Shown here piece by piece: positions 1 to 7,293 of a stretch of 52,543 nucleotides of DNA; position 1 is the first letter of the stretch, and each line of letters begins with the position of its first letter. The stretch is from an uncultured Bacteroidales bacterium. Its GTDB lineage: Bacteria > Bacteroidota > Bacteroidia > Bacteroidales > Bacteroidaceae. The position numbers were made by a program, and so were the translations under genes. Below the pieces are notes generated by a model. That model was not told the origin of the DNA. It saw only the letters and a list, made by a program, of their open reading frames with translations, and searched no databases. The stretch covers positions 1-52,543 of the forward strand of contig CADAJV010000030.1 in the NCBI GenBank assembly GCA_902788275.1. The letters run 5' to 3'.

Positions 1-154
1 TGAAAAAAGTTTTAACTCCGTGGAAAAATAAACTAACTCCGTGGAAAAAAAATCTAAGAGCCTGGAGCCGTCATTTTCAAGGCTTTTAGATTTGGTTTCA
101 AGGCTCTTAGAATTGCCGCCAAGGCTCTCAGATTTCTTAATGTCGGCCCGCGCC
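1..154. repeat. Inverted repeat, left arm (partner at 30283-30436)
   Basis: Read on the minus strand, this arm matches 30283-30436 on the plus strand over about 154 bp with only about six mismatches by eye. It holds a 21-bp-unit array and one half of a palindromic hairpin. The match may continue to the left of the window. The two arms are inverted relative to each other and bound about 30 kb that includes the genes at 638-30300, so they are a possible substrate for inversion by homologous recombination. Confidence 0.85.
10..135 (-). repeat. 21-bp unit array, copy 1 (six whole units, seventh cut by window edge)
   Basis: Units lie at 115-135, 94-114, 73-93, 52-72, 31-51 and 10-30 with an exact 21-bp period. 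On the minus strand the first three carry the core GAGCCTTG behind AATCTAA or similar. From the fourth on, the unit orientation is reversed and the core becomes CCACGGAGTTA. The layout is the same as at 30302-30448. No start codon or ribosome site is associated with it. Confidence 0.85.
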
Positions 155-220
155 TAAAGAGGCCCAGCCTCTTTCAAGACGGCGCGACTACCGACGAAAT
201 CTTCGCGAAGGCTTCGCCTT
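139..220 (-). repeat. Palindromic element, second family, copy 1
   Basis: A nested hairpin is visible: GTCGG (142-146) with CCGAC (191-195), CGCGCC (149-154) with GGCGCG (181-186), and AAAGAGGC (156-163) with GCCTCTTT (167-174) around a 3-nt loop. The sequence continues into CGAAGATTTCG and CGAAGCCTTCGCGAAG-type palindromes. A shorter relative lacking the AAAGAGGC stem is at 30238-30299. Both copies abut a 21-bp array. Confidence 0.7.
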
Positions 221-637
221 TGCCGCCAAGGCTCTTAGAATAATTGAAGAATGGAAAAGTTGAAAAATTGAAGTGCTTTAATAATTGAAAAATGTAAGTT
301 CTTTTTTAATTCTTCCGTTCTTAAATTCTTCAATCCTTTTTGGGTGTGTGCATGTCTGTTTCGCAGTGTCTGTTATCTGTGCCTGCTGCTTTTTTGTTGC
401 CTCTTGTTTTATGCTACATGGTTAGGTTTTAGGGGCAGTAAACAGGGTTGAATGTTTTTGCCAGGGATTTTGGGTATGTTCCCTCGGGTATTTTTTTCTT
501 GCATCCTCTGTGTATTGTATTTCTGTGTTTTTGTCTTTATGATTGCAAAAGCTTATCCTGCAACTCCCATGGACGGGTGTTGCAGGATTTGTCTTGCTGT
601 GACGGGAGGATGGTAGCCTCTTTGGCGTACGCTGCTT
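221..637. other. Gene-free stretch with low-complexity sequence
   Basis: After a last GCCAAGGCTCTTAGAAT unit (223-240) there is A/T-rich sequence with weak inverted matches (ATTGAAGAA at 243-251, TTCTTCAAT near 327-335). From about 340 to 637 the sequence is T-rich. An open frame at 448-651 runs against the end of the next gene, but it is Cys/Phe-rich, has no recognisable domain and no leader, so I do not call it. I see no RNA gene here. Confidence 0.5.
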
Positions 638-1549
638 TTATTTTTTCCTGATCTGCTGTTTCTTCTTGGTGGTTGTTTTCTTGGTGGTTGTCTTCTTCTT
701 GGCTGTTGTTGCTTGCTTGGCTGCGGGTGCGGGTGTGGGTGGATTATAGTATTTTAGGGCCTCGGGCATCTCTTTCTGCAGGGCTGCTATGCGCTTTTGG
801 TCGGAGGGGTGGTCGCTGAGCAGCTCGCTCTTCTTCTGACCTCCGCTGAGCTGCGACATTCGCTGCCAGAAGGGGATGGCCACCTGGGGGTCGTAGCCGG
901 CCATTGCGGCGAAGATGAGACCGAGATGGTCGGCTTCGCTCTCATTGTCACGCGAATACTTGAGGTTGGCGAAGTTGAAGCCCTGCTGGGCAACCTGCGA
1001 GATTACGCTGGCTGTGCCGCTTCCTACTCCGGCGGCCTGGGTGAGCACTGCGGTTCCTATCTTGGTGCCGTATTGCTGGCGTATTTTTTTTGACATTTGC
1101 TCGGCTGAATGCTTGGCCACGGCATGGGCTATCTCATGGCCGAGCACTATGGCTAGGCTGGCCTCGTCGTGGGTAACGGGCAGTATGCCTTCATATACTA
1201 CTATCTTGCCACCGGGCATGCAGAAGGCATTGACCTGATTGTCTGCCACTAGGTTAAACTCCCACTGGAAGTTTTGTATCTCGTTGGCATAGCCGTTGTC
1301 GCGGAGGAAGGTCTCCACTGCGGTGGCCAGTCGCTGGCCTACGCGCTTGACGAGTGCGGTGTTGTTCTGGTCGGTGGATACCTTGGAGCTCTTCATATAC
1401 TCCTGGTATTGTTGCGTGCTGAGACTGAGTATCTCTTTGTCGCTTACTAGTAGGTGGGTCTTGCGCCCGGTGATGGGCACTGTGTTGGTGGTTCCACATG
1501 ATGCTGCCAGCAGCATCAGGGCAAGTAGGGAAAAGATAATCTTTTTCAT
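638..1549 (-). CDS. M48-family metalloprotease lipoprotein
   Basis: This is a zinc metalloprotease of the M48 family (BepA/LoiP/YcaL-like), expected to act in the periplasm or on the outer membrane in envelope protein quality control. The 303-residue product starts with a lipoprotein signal (lipobox LAASC, Cys18). It has the HEIAH zinc motif at 138-142 and the third ligand in NESEAD (Glu203). The C-terminal 30 residues are a Lys/Thr-rich low-complexity tail, unusual for the family and probably disordered. The gene is the last of a minus-strand run, separated from the SGNH gene by 341 bp, so it may have its own promoter. The family call is firm; the substrate is not known. Confidence 0.9.
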   Translation of the reverse strand: MKKIIFSLLALMLLAASCGTTNTVPITGRKTHLLVSDKEILSLSTQQYQEYMKSSKVSTDQNNTALVKRVGQRLATAVETFLRDNGYANEIQNFQWEFNLVADNQVNAFCMPGGKIVVYEGILPVTHDEASLAIVLGHEIAHAVAKHSAEQMSKKIRQQYGTKIGTAVLTQAAGVGSGTASVISQVAQQGFNFANLKYSRDNESEADHLGLIFAAMAGYDPQVAIPFWQRMSQLSGGQKKSELLSDHPSDQKRIAALQKEMPEALKYYNPPTPAPAAKQATTAKKKTTTKKTTTKKKQQIRKK

Positions 1550-1890
1550 TTGATATTTGAGGTTTTAAATTAGAAAATTTTAGTAGTTAAGTAGTTAAGT
1601 AGTTAAGTAGTTAAGCCGTTAGTCTTTCTTCTTTCGAACTTTTCAAACCGTAAACTGTAAACTGTAAACCGTAAACAATTTTTAATTTTTTAATTTTTTA
1701 ACTTTTTAATTTTATAAAAGGTTATTGGTTATAGGTTATAGAAGCCAAGTCCGGAAAGTAATTTTCAATTTTCAACTTTGCCGCTGCGCTCTCAGGCTCT
1801 TTTTTTGTCAGCCCGGCTTCGCCGACCACTGACAGAGCCTTCGCGATGCTTTCAGCATTCAATTATCAATTTACTAACTCGCCTGCGAAG
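1550..1890. other. Intergenic mosaic of shared repeat words
   Basis: In order: 8-bp GTAGTTAA repeats (about 1583-1616), a CCGTTAGTC word followed by TTTCTTCTTTCGAACTTTTC (1624-1643), four 7-bp units of the CCGTAAA/CTGTAAA type (about 1648-1675), TTTTTAAT repeats (1680-1715), GGTTAT words, GAAGCCAAGTCCGGAAAG (1741-1758), and a palindromic element (1777-1859). The block 1583-1682 recurs in the same orientation at about 30990-31088, and the 1741-1763 word recurs inverted at 35278-35300. Confidence 0.75.
1777..1859 (-). repeat. Palindromic element, main family, copy 1 (intergenic)
   Basis: On the minus strand it begins AATGCTGAAAGCATCGCGAA and ends GAGAGCGCAGCGGCAAA. Internal hairpins are ATGCT/AGCAT and TGTCAG/CTGACA. 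It is closest to the copy inside the MBL-hydrolase gene at 10617-10702, with which it shares paired, compensatory changes in both stems. It lies downstream of the SGNH gene. Confidence 0.8.
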
Positions 1891-2808
1891 TTACATATTT
1901 TTTTCTTTACGTAGTGAAAAGTCGCGAACAACTTTATTTGTCAGCTTGGCAGCCCCGCGCAGGTTAAGATGGTCGGCATCATAAAAGTCGGCGGGCGTGA
2001 AGTCGGGGTCGGTCCAATAGTTGCGATATTCTATTGAGGGGTGCCGTTGTATTATGCGGCGGAGCACGCTGTCGTTGACTGCTATCTGTCGCTTCAGGCA
2101 GTGGGCTCGGAATGATGGTGACGTGGGTGTGGTGATGAGCAGTAGCCTGATGCTGCGTCGGTCGCAGTATGTGGCTATGCTGTCAAGCATTTGTGTGCAG
2201 AGGGGTAGCGAGTGTTGGTCGGGGTAGGTGTTTTCTGCTGCCCTCTGCCGCCCGTTGTTTTTGCCTTGCTCCAGTAGCGAAGTGTTGGCATATGATGTGC
2301 CGAATCCAAGGCTGTCCCACGTGAGCTGGCCATGCCGCCACAGGCTGCTGAGTTTTTCCTTGAAGGATGCGACGTGAAGGCACTCCAGTCCATATATTGA
2401 TAATGGCGAATGGATGTCGCAGTCCATATATAGCCGGTAGCGTACGGCCCAATAGCGTAGGCGTGGCTCGCTCTCCAGGTCCTCGAAGAGTGACTGATAG
2501 CTGAATGGCAGCACCACGTTCTTGAGCCGAGGCAGTGGGTAGTGGGTCAGTTCGTACCAGTCGTAGCGGTAGGGCTGTGTGGGCAGTGCCATCGAGAATG
2601 TGTTAGGCCCCATGGCTGTAGGGTTAAGGCCATAGAAGCAATGGCTGCTGCCCAGGATAAGTGTCTCCACCTCCTGTGAATGGCTGAGCATCCATTGATG
2701 CTTGAACCGTGCAGGGTTGGGCATGGAGCGTACATAGGCCTCGCCTGCTGTTATCAAGGCAAGGATTATGATGGAGAAGGTTAGCGTCTGCCGAATAAAT
2801 ATCTTCAT
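1891..2808 (-). CDS. SGNH/DltD-like hydrolase, partner of MBOAT
   Basis: The 305-residue product has one N-terminal membrane anchor (about 7-24) and an SGNH-type fold. The nucleophile block is LGSSHCFYG (Ser55 likely), and the catalytic Asp/His block is DADH at 277-280. Proteins of this kind pair with an MBOAT transporter and move acyl, usually acetyl, groups onto an exported polysaccharide (as in AlgI/AlgX or DltB/DltD). The MBOAT gene is immediately upstream, across a 146-bp AT-rich spacer. The polymer modified here is not shown; no other surface-glycan genes are next to the pair. An uncharacterised lipase/esterase is the alternative, but the pairing argues against it. Confidence 0.8.
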   Translation of the reverse strand: MKIFIRQTLTFSIIILALITAGEAYVRSMPNPARFKHQWMLSHSQEVETLILGSSHCFYGLNPTAMGPNTFSMALPTQPYRYDWYELTHYPLPRLKNVVLPFSYQSLFEDLESEPRLRYWAVRYRLYMDCDIHSPLSIYGLECLHVASFKEKLSSLWRHGQLTWDSLGFGTSYANTSLLEQGKNNGRQRAAENTYPDQHSLPLCTQMLDSIATYCDRRSIRLLLITTPTSPSFRAHCLKRQIAVNDSVLRRIIQRHPSIEYRNYWTDPDFTPADFYDADHLNLRGAAKLTNKVVRDFSLRKEKNM

Positions 2809-2820
2809 TGCTTACACGTT

Positions 2821-2935
2821 TGTAGAAAAGGGTTTAAGAGTTTAAGGGTTGAAGAGTTTAAGAGTTTAAGAATTGAAGAATGGAAGTTCAACTTTTTAAT
2901 TTTTTAATTTTTCAATTTTTTAATTTTATAATAGG
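2821..2935. repeat. AT-rich tandem repeats between the SGNH and MBOAT genes
   Basis: Imperfect 10-bp repeats of the AGAGTTTAAG type (about 2830-2870) are followed by an AATTTTTTAA-type run (2890-2930). The same T/A words occur at 1680-1715, 5130-5215 and 18777-18831. No hairpin strong enough to call a terminator. Confidence 0.6.
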
Positions 2936-2954
2936 CTGAAATGGTCGACGTGGG

Positions 2955-4367
2955 CTAAAACTGGAAGTATATGAATTGCACCTGCTGTCCTCCAAACAGG
3001 AGGCAGGCCATGAACATTATTATATATATGGTATATCTGACTGATTGCAGGCGCCAAATTCCGCGGTCGGCAAATTGGAACGGATGGGCATACTGACGCG
3101 TCAGCCATTCAACACTGAATAGCACGACTATATATAGCAATGGCATTCGCGAGGCTGTGGTGCTCCAGCCGCCCTCCATGCTAAACATCCGTTGGAAGAA
3201 ACGCAGCCCATCGCCAACTGTTGGATTGCGGAAGAAAATCTGGCTCAACACAAATACGGCAATAGTTATCAGCCAGTTTATCCATTTAGGCATGTGCTGG
3301 GCGGCTTTTTTGGTAGTGACATTGAAGAATCCGTTCCACGTGCCCCATGCTATGAAGCTCCAGTTTGGGCCGTGCCAAAGTCCGCTCAACATATAGAGAA
3401 TGAAGACGTTGAAGTAATGCCTCACGGCACTGCACCGGCTGCCACCCAGCGGGAAATAGACGTAGTCGCGTAGCCAGCTCATCAAGGTCATATGCCATCG
3501 GCGCCAGAACTCGCGTATGGTGGTGGCAAAGAAGGGGTGGTTGAAGTTGGTGGAGAGTCGTATGCCAAACAGGCGGGCAGAGCCTATGGCCATGTCGGAG
3601 TAGCCGGAAAAGTCGCAATAGACCTGCACCGTGAATGCCAGCAGGCCAATTATCAGGTCGGCAGACCCCAGGCTTTGATAGTTGCCAAATACATAGTCGG
3701 CCACGGGGGCGCAGTTGTCGGCAATAAGCATCTTTTTTATCAGTCCCCACAGGAAGAGTCTCATGCCGTCAACAGCGTCATGATATTTAAATGTTCGCGC
3801 GCGGGAAAATTGAGGCAGCAGATTGGCGCCGCGCTCAATGGGGCCGGCAACCAGCTGCGGGAAAAAACAGACGAAACTAAGGAAATGCTCCAGGCTGCGG
3901 GCTGGCTGTAGCTGGCGACGATAGACATCAACCACATAGGCTGTGAGCTGGAAGGTGTAGAAACTGATGCCTATGGGTAGTATGAGCCGCAGGGTAGGGA
4001 CGTCTGCATTGATATTGAGCAGACTGAACAGCATGGCCAGATTATCAGCGAAGAAATTGAAATACTTGAATACTGCCAGCAGGCCGATGTTGATGAGTAT
4101 GGCGGTGAGCAGCCACGCATATCCGGGATGCCTTTTGCTCTCTGACTTATTGCGGCTTTCTCCAGCCTTATGGATGGCTATGCCTATATAGTAATTGGCT
4201 ATACAGGTGGCAATCATCAGCAGGAGGAAACGCCAGTCCCACCAGCCATAGAAGAAAAAGCTCGCTGCAATAATCACCCTGTTTTGCCAGCGCAATGAGC
4301 GCAGACTCCAATATAGGGTAAAGACTATGGGCAGAAACAGCAAGAATGCCAGCGAGCAGAACAGCAT
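2955..4367 (-). CDS. MBOAT-family O-acyltransferase (AlgI-like)
   Basis: This is an integral membrane O-acyltransferase of 470 residues with many hydrophobic helices. It has the AlgI-type signatures QLVAGPIERG (171-180), YCDFSGYSDMAIG (250-262), EFWRRWHMTL (286-295) and SGLWHG (328-333). His292 and His332 correspond to the conserved MBOAT histidines. It is expected to pass an acyl group across the inner membrane to the SGNH partner encoded just downstream. The gene starts 21 bp after the PlsC gene ends, so the two are probably cotranscribed. The length fits the AlgI group. The glycan substrate is unknown. Confidence 0.92.
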   Translation of the reverse strand: MLFCSLAFLLFLPIVFTLYWSLRSLRWQNRVIIAASFFFYGWWDWRFLLLMIATCIANYYIGIAIHKAGESRNKSESKRHPGYAWLLTAILINIGLLAVFKYFNFFADNLAMLFSLLNINADVPTLRLILPIGISFYTFQLTAYVVDVYRRQLQPARSLEHFLSFVCFFPQLVAGPIERGANLLPQFSRARTFKYHDAVDGMRLFLWGLIKKMLIADNCAPVADYVFGNYQSLGSADLIIGLLAFTVQVYCDFSGYSDMAIGSARLFGIRLSTNFNHPFFATTIREFWRRWHMTLMSWLRDYVYFPLGGSRCSAVRHYFNVFILYMLSGLWHGPNWSFIAWGTWNGFFNVTTKKAAQHMPKWINWLITIAVFVLSQIFFRNPTVGDGLRFFQRMFSMEGGWSTTASRMPLLYIVVLFSVEWLTRQYAHPFQFADRGIWRLQSVRYTIYIIMFMACLLFGGQQVQFIYFQF

Positions 4368-4388
4368 GGATAATCCTCCTATTTAGGA

Positions 4389-5114
4389 TTAAGAGTTTGT
4401 GAGCGAGGAGTTTATGGCATCAAATGATAGCTGTGAGAGTGTCTTTATATTCTCTGCGCCTTGTGCCTCAGATTGTATAGGCTGGTGAATGGTAAGACTC
4501 ATTTTATGGAAGCAGACGAAGTTGAACCCCTTGGTGCGGGGCAACACCTGGAAGGAACCGTTAATGGTAATGGGCACTACGGGCAGCTGCAGCTCGTCAG
4601 CCAGCATAAAGGCCCCCTTGCTAAAAGGGCGCATCTGTCCGGTGAAGGTGCGTGTGCCTTCAGGGAAGACCATCATAGACATACCGTCTTGCAGGGTGCG
4701 GCGTGCATCGCGGATTGTTTCCTTGATACCATGCTGCGAGCCTCGGTCCACAAAGATGAAGTCAGCCGTTTGGCAAGCGAATCCAACGAGAGGGATTTTC
4801 TTTAGCGACTTTTTCATCATCCATTTGAAGTTGCGATGCAGGAATCCGTAGATGAGAAAGATGTCCATTGCCCCTTGATGGTTGGCAACGAATACGTAAG
4901 ACGCCTTGGGGTCAAGATGCTCGCGGCCTTCCACTTTTATGGGTAGCAGAAGCAGTCGGCAGGTAAGCCAGCTCCATGCCCTGCCAGGGTAGTAGCCCCA
5001 AAAGCGTGAACCGCCAAGGGTGCAGCCTATTATCGTGGTCAGTGCCGTAATGATTGTTGCTACGATAAAAATTGGCAGAAATATTATCAGTTGGTATATC
5101 TTGTAGAAAAACAT
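4389..5114 (-). CDS. 1-acyl-sn-glycerol-3-phosphate acyltransferase (PlsC-like)
   Basis: This is a 241-residue lysophosphatidic-acid acyltransferase, which makes phosphatidic acid from lysophosphatidic acid and an acyl donor at the inner membrane. The catalytic NHQGAMD motif is at 78-84 (His79, Asp84) and the glycerol-phosphate-binding FPEGTRT motif is at 150-156. An N-terminal hydrophobic segment (about 8-32) anchors it. The neighbours are a membrane metallophosphoesterase upstream and the MBOAT/SGNH pair downstream, a set of membrane or envelope genes. The symbol is left open because several paralogues are common in Bacteroidales. A tandem duplication lies directly upstream of the start. 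Confidence 0.9.
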   Translation of the reverse strand: MFFYKIYQLIIFLPIFIVATIITALTTIIGCTLGGSRFWGYYPGRAWSWLTCRLLLLPIKVEGREHLDPKASYVFVANHQGAMDIFLIYGFLHRNFKWMMKKSLKKIPLVGFACQTADFIFVDRGSQHGIKETIRDARRTLQDGMSMMVFPEGTRTFTGQMRPFSKGAFMLADELQLPVVPITINGSFQVLPRTKGFNFVCFHKMSLTIHQPIQSEAQGAENIKTLSQLSFDAINSSLTNS

Positions 5115-5220
5115 AGTGAATGTGAATGCTTAACTTTTTAATTTTTTAATTTTTTAACTTTTAACTTTCAATAGTGAATGTGAATGCTTAACTTTTTAAT
5201 TTTTTAACTTTTAACTTTCA
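5113..5220. repeat. Tandem duplication of a 50/58-bp AT-rich segment
   Basis: Copy one (5113-5170) and copy two (5171-5220) both run from ATAGTGAATGTGAATGCTTA to CTTTTAACTTTCA. They differ only by one 8-bp AATTTTTT-type unit. The duplication reaches into the 3' end of the metallophosphoesterase gene, whose last codons and stop come from copy two. Confidence 0.9.
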
Positions 5221-6394
5221 AAGTTATGACACATACTTCGCTCCATGCCCCGAAGCGGAAGGGCACAGCTCCCAGGCCGAGGCCGATGCTTACCACTATG
5301 CTGCGGTCGCCGTCATAGTATTGACCGCCCCACTCGCGATAGACCCATGATGCCGGGCTCCATTGGCCAAGCTTAAACTGCATGCCATGAGTATGGCCGG
5401 CCAGGGTGAGTTGCGCATCCGTTTCTCTCAGCACTGCGCGTCGCCAGTGGCTGGGATCGTGGGTCATGAGTATCTTAAAGAGCGGCTTGCCATTGGCGGA
5501 GGTGTCTGGCAATCCCATGAGGGCCTTTGGCAGGTTTGCCAGTTGAGGGAATGGTGGCTTGCCGTCGTTCTCTACTCCTATGAGAGCTATCTCGGCGCTG
5601 TCTCGGCGCAGCAGGGTGTTCTCATTGCGCATCAGATGCCAGCCGCATTCCTTCTCCAACTCCACCAGTTGGCTAATATCAGCCAGCTGTTCTTGTTTTT
5701 CTTCAAAGTTACGGTATATGGCATAGTCGTGATTGCCGAGGATGGAGTACACTCCGCAGGGGGCTGTAAGCCGCTTGAGTTGCTGCTTGAACGGCAAAGC
5801 CTCCTTAGACTCCATATTGACCAGGTCGCCGGTAAAGAGGATGATGTCGCCCTGCTGCTCCAGTGTCTTGTTGATAAGCTGGGCTACGCGTGCCGTGTCG
5901 TTGCCGTAGGTGCCGAGGTGGAGGTCTGAGATGTGGACAATCCTGAATCCGTCAAACTCCTCGGGCAGATCTTTGCTGGCGAAGGAGTATTCCTTGACCT
6001 CAATACGTTTGTTTCCAATCATGTATGCCATAACTGTAATTATTAGGGTGAATGCGGCCAATACTATGCCAAGGCATGTCATGGCGTGACTCATAATTTT
6101 TATTCTCTTGAAGAGTGAGGACAGCAACCCTCCAATGCTTAGTGCCAACTGCGATATGCTGACAACCAGCCATAGGTGGAAGAAGAGGTGTGACAGCCAC
6201 TCGGGGCGACCGGTGCGAAATCCGTAGGCAATATACCATAATGTACCGATAACCATCAATGCTATAAATACCCAATAGATATAGCGCCATCGCCTCAGTT
6301 TGGGTTTGCGGCGCAAGTATCTGAAGTGAAGGTATGTTGCCGGCAGTATAAGCAGCAACATTAGTACGATTGTTATTCTTATGAAAAGAGACAT
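5204..6394 (-). CDS. Membrane-anchored metallophosphoesterase (YkuE/YaeI-like)
   Basis: The 396-residue product has four or five N-terminal membrane helices (to about residue 127) and then a calcineurin-type phosphoesterase domain. Metal-binding motifs are SDLHLG (156-161; Asp157, His159), FTGD (187-190), LGNHD (219-223), a THDPSHW histidine and LAGHTHG. Relatives hydrolyse lipid-linked phosphate such as UDP-diacylglucosamine, but the substrate here is not known. The final residues KVKS and the stop codon lie in the duplicated AT-rich segment, so the C-terminus seems to have been set by the repeat. It probably heads the run to the PlsC and MBOAT genes. Confidence 0.88.
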   Translation of the reverse strand: MSLFIRITIVLMLLLILPATYLHFRYLRRKPKLRRWRYIYWVFIALMVIGTLWYIAYGFRTGRPEWLSHLFFHLWLVVSISQLALSIGGLLSSLFKRIKIMSHAMTCLGIVLAAFTLIITVMAYMIGNKRIEVKEYSFASKDLPEEFDGFRIVHISDLHLGTYGNDTARVAQLINKTLEQQGDIILFTGDLVNMESKEALPFKQQLKRLTAPCGVYSILGNHDYAIYRNFEEKQEQLADISQLVELEKECGWHLMRNENTLLRRDSAEIALIGVENDGKPPFPQLANLPKALMGLPDTSANGKPLFKILMTHDPSHWRRAVLRETDAQLTLAGHTHGMQFKLGQWSPASWVYREWGGQYYDGDRSIVVSIGLGLGAVPFRFGAWSEVCVITLKVKS

Positions 6395-6465
6395 TTTTCT
6401 TCGAGTTCGCTAGTAGCCCTCAGTATTTCAGGTTTTATGAGAAGTAAACCGCATCGCCGTGGAAG

Positions 6466-7293
6466 TCAGAAGTCTCCTCTAAGGAAACGCTTCACCTTTT
6501 GCAGGGGCAGTCCCCGGCGCAGTGCGTAGTCGCTGAGCTGAACGCCGTCAATGGGGCCTACGGTAAAGTATCTGGCCTCAGGGTGAGCAATCATCAGTCC
6601 GCTGACTGAGGCGCTGGGTAGCATCGCACCGTTTTCTGTCAGAGAGATTCCTATCCGGTCCATGCCTATCAGCAACGAGAGTATGAAGTTGATGCTCTGG
6701 TCGGGCAGTGAGGGATAGCCTATGGCAGGGCGAATGCCCTGATTACGCTCGCGCAGCAGGTCTTGGATAGTCAGATTCTCCTCTGGGGCATATGCCCATA
6801 TAGTCTTGCGTACCACCTCATGCAGGCGGCATGCCGCTGCTTCGGCCAGGCGGTCGCATAGCGTTTGAGTCATTATCTGTCCGTAGGCGTCAGCCGTATG
6901 GCCGTGCCCCGGACTGTAGTTAGCTGACGTGGCAAATACGCCTATCCTGTCAGCAGCCGTGCCGTGCTCCAGCGGACGGATAAAATCGGCCAGGCACAGG
7001 CAGGGCCTGCCGGGTAAGGTATGCTGCTGGCGCAGGCAGGGCACCACCACCTGCGTGCCGTCATCAGCCGTTATCAGTATGTCGTCGCCCCGTGAGCCTG
7101 CGGCAAAGAGCCCTGCCAGTCCTCTGATGTTGAGCACCTGGCTGTCGCCGAGTACCTGTAGCACCTGCGCCGCCTCCGACAGCAAAGTCACAGCCTCGGC
7201 AGACTCGGCCGGCACCTTCCAGGCGTGAAGGAAGTAAGTCCAGTCTATGTAGGGCGTCAGCTCCGCTACGCTATACCTAAATTCATGCGTCAT
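6466..7293 (-). CDS. Stand-alone MetH activation-domain protein
   Basis: The 275-residue protein resembles the reactivation domain of cobalamin-dependent methionine synthase. The recognisable stretches are GIRPAIGYPSLPDQ and LTENGAMLPSASVSGL, then HPEARYFTVG near the C-terminus. In MetH this domain binds S-adenosylmethionine and supports reductive methylation of oxidised cobalamin. Here it is a separate protein with a divergent N-terminal half, so it may act in trans on a MetH lacking the domain. No metH is in the window. Its start overlaps the end of the dihydroorotase gene by 11 bp, suggesting translational coupling. Domain assignment is firm; activity in trans is an inference. Confidence 0.8.
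   Translation of the reverse strand: MTHEFRYSVAELTPYIDWTYFLHAWKVPAESAEAVTLLSEAAQVLQVLGDSQVLNIRGLAGLFAAGSRGDDILITADDGTQVVVPCLRQQHTLPGRPCLCLADFIRPLEHGTAADRIGVFATSANYSPGHGHTADAYGQIMTQTLCDRLAEAAACRLHEVVRKTIWAYAPEENLTIQDLLRERNQGIRPAIGYPSLPDQSINFILSLLIGMDRIGISLTENGAMLPSASVSGLMIAHPEARYFTVGPIDGVQLSDYALRRGLPLQKVKRFLRGDF

Noticed and set aside
10..135. CRISPR array
   Set aside because: Repeat units are contiguous 21-bp copies with no unique spacers, orientation changes within the array, and there are no cas genes.
448..651. Open frame of 67 codons on the plus strand
   Set aside because: It overlaps the end of the M48 gene on the other strand, is rich in Cys and Phe, has no leader or known motif, and lies in T-rich sequence where stop codons are rare.
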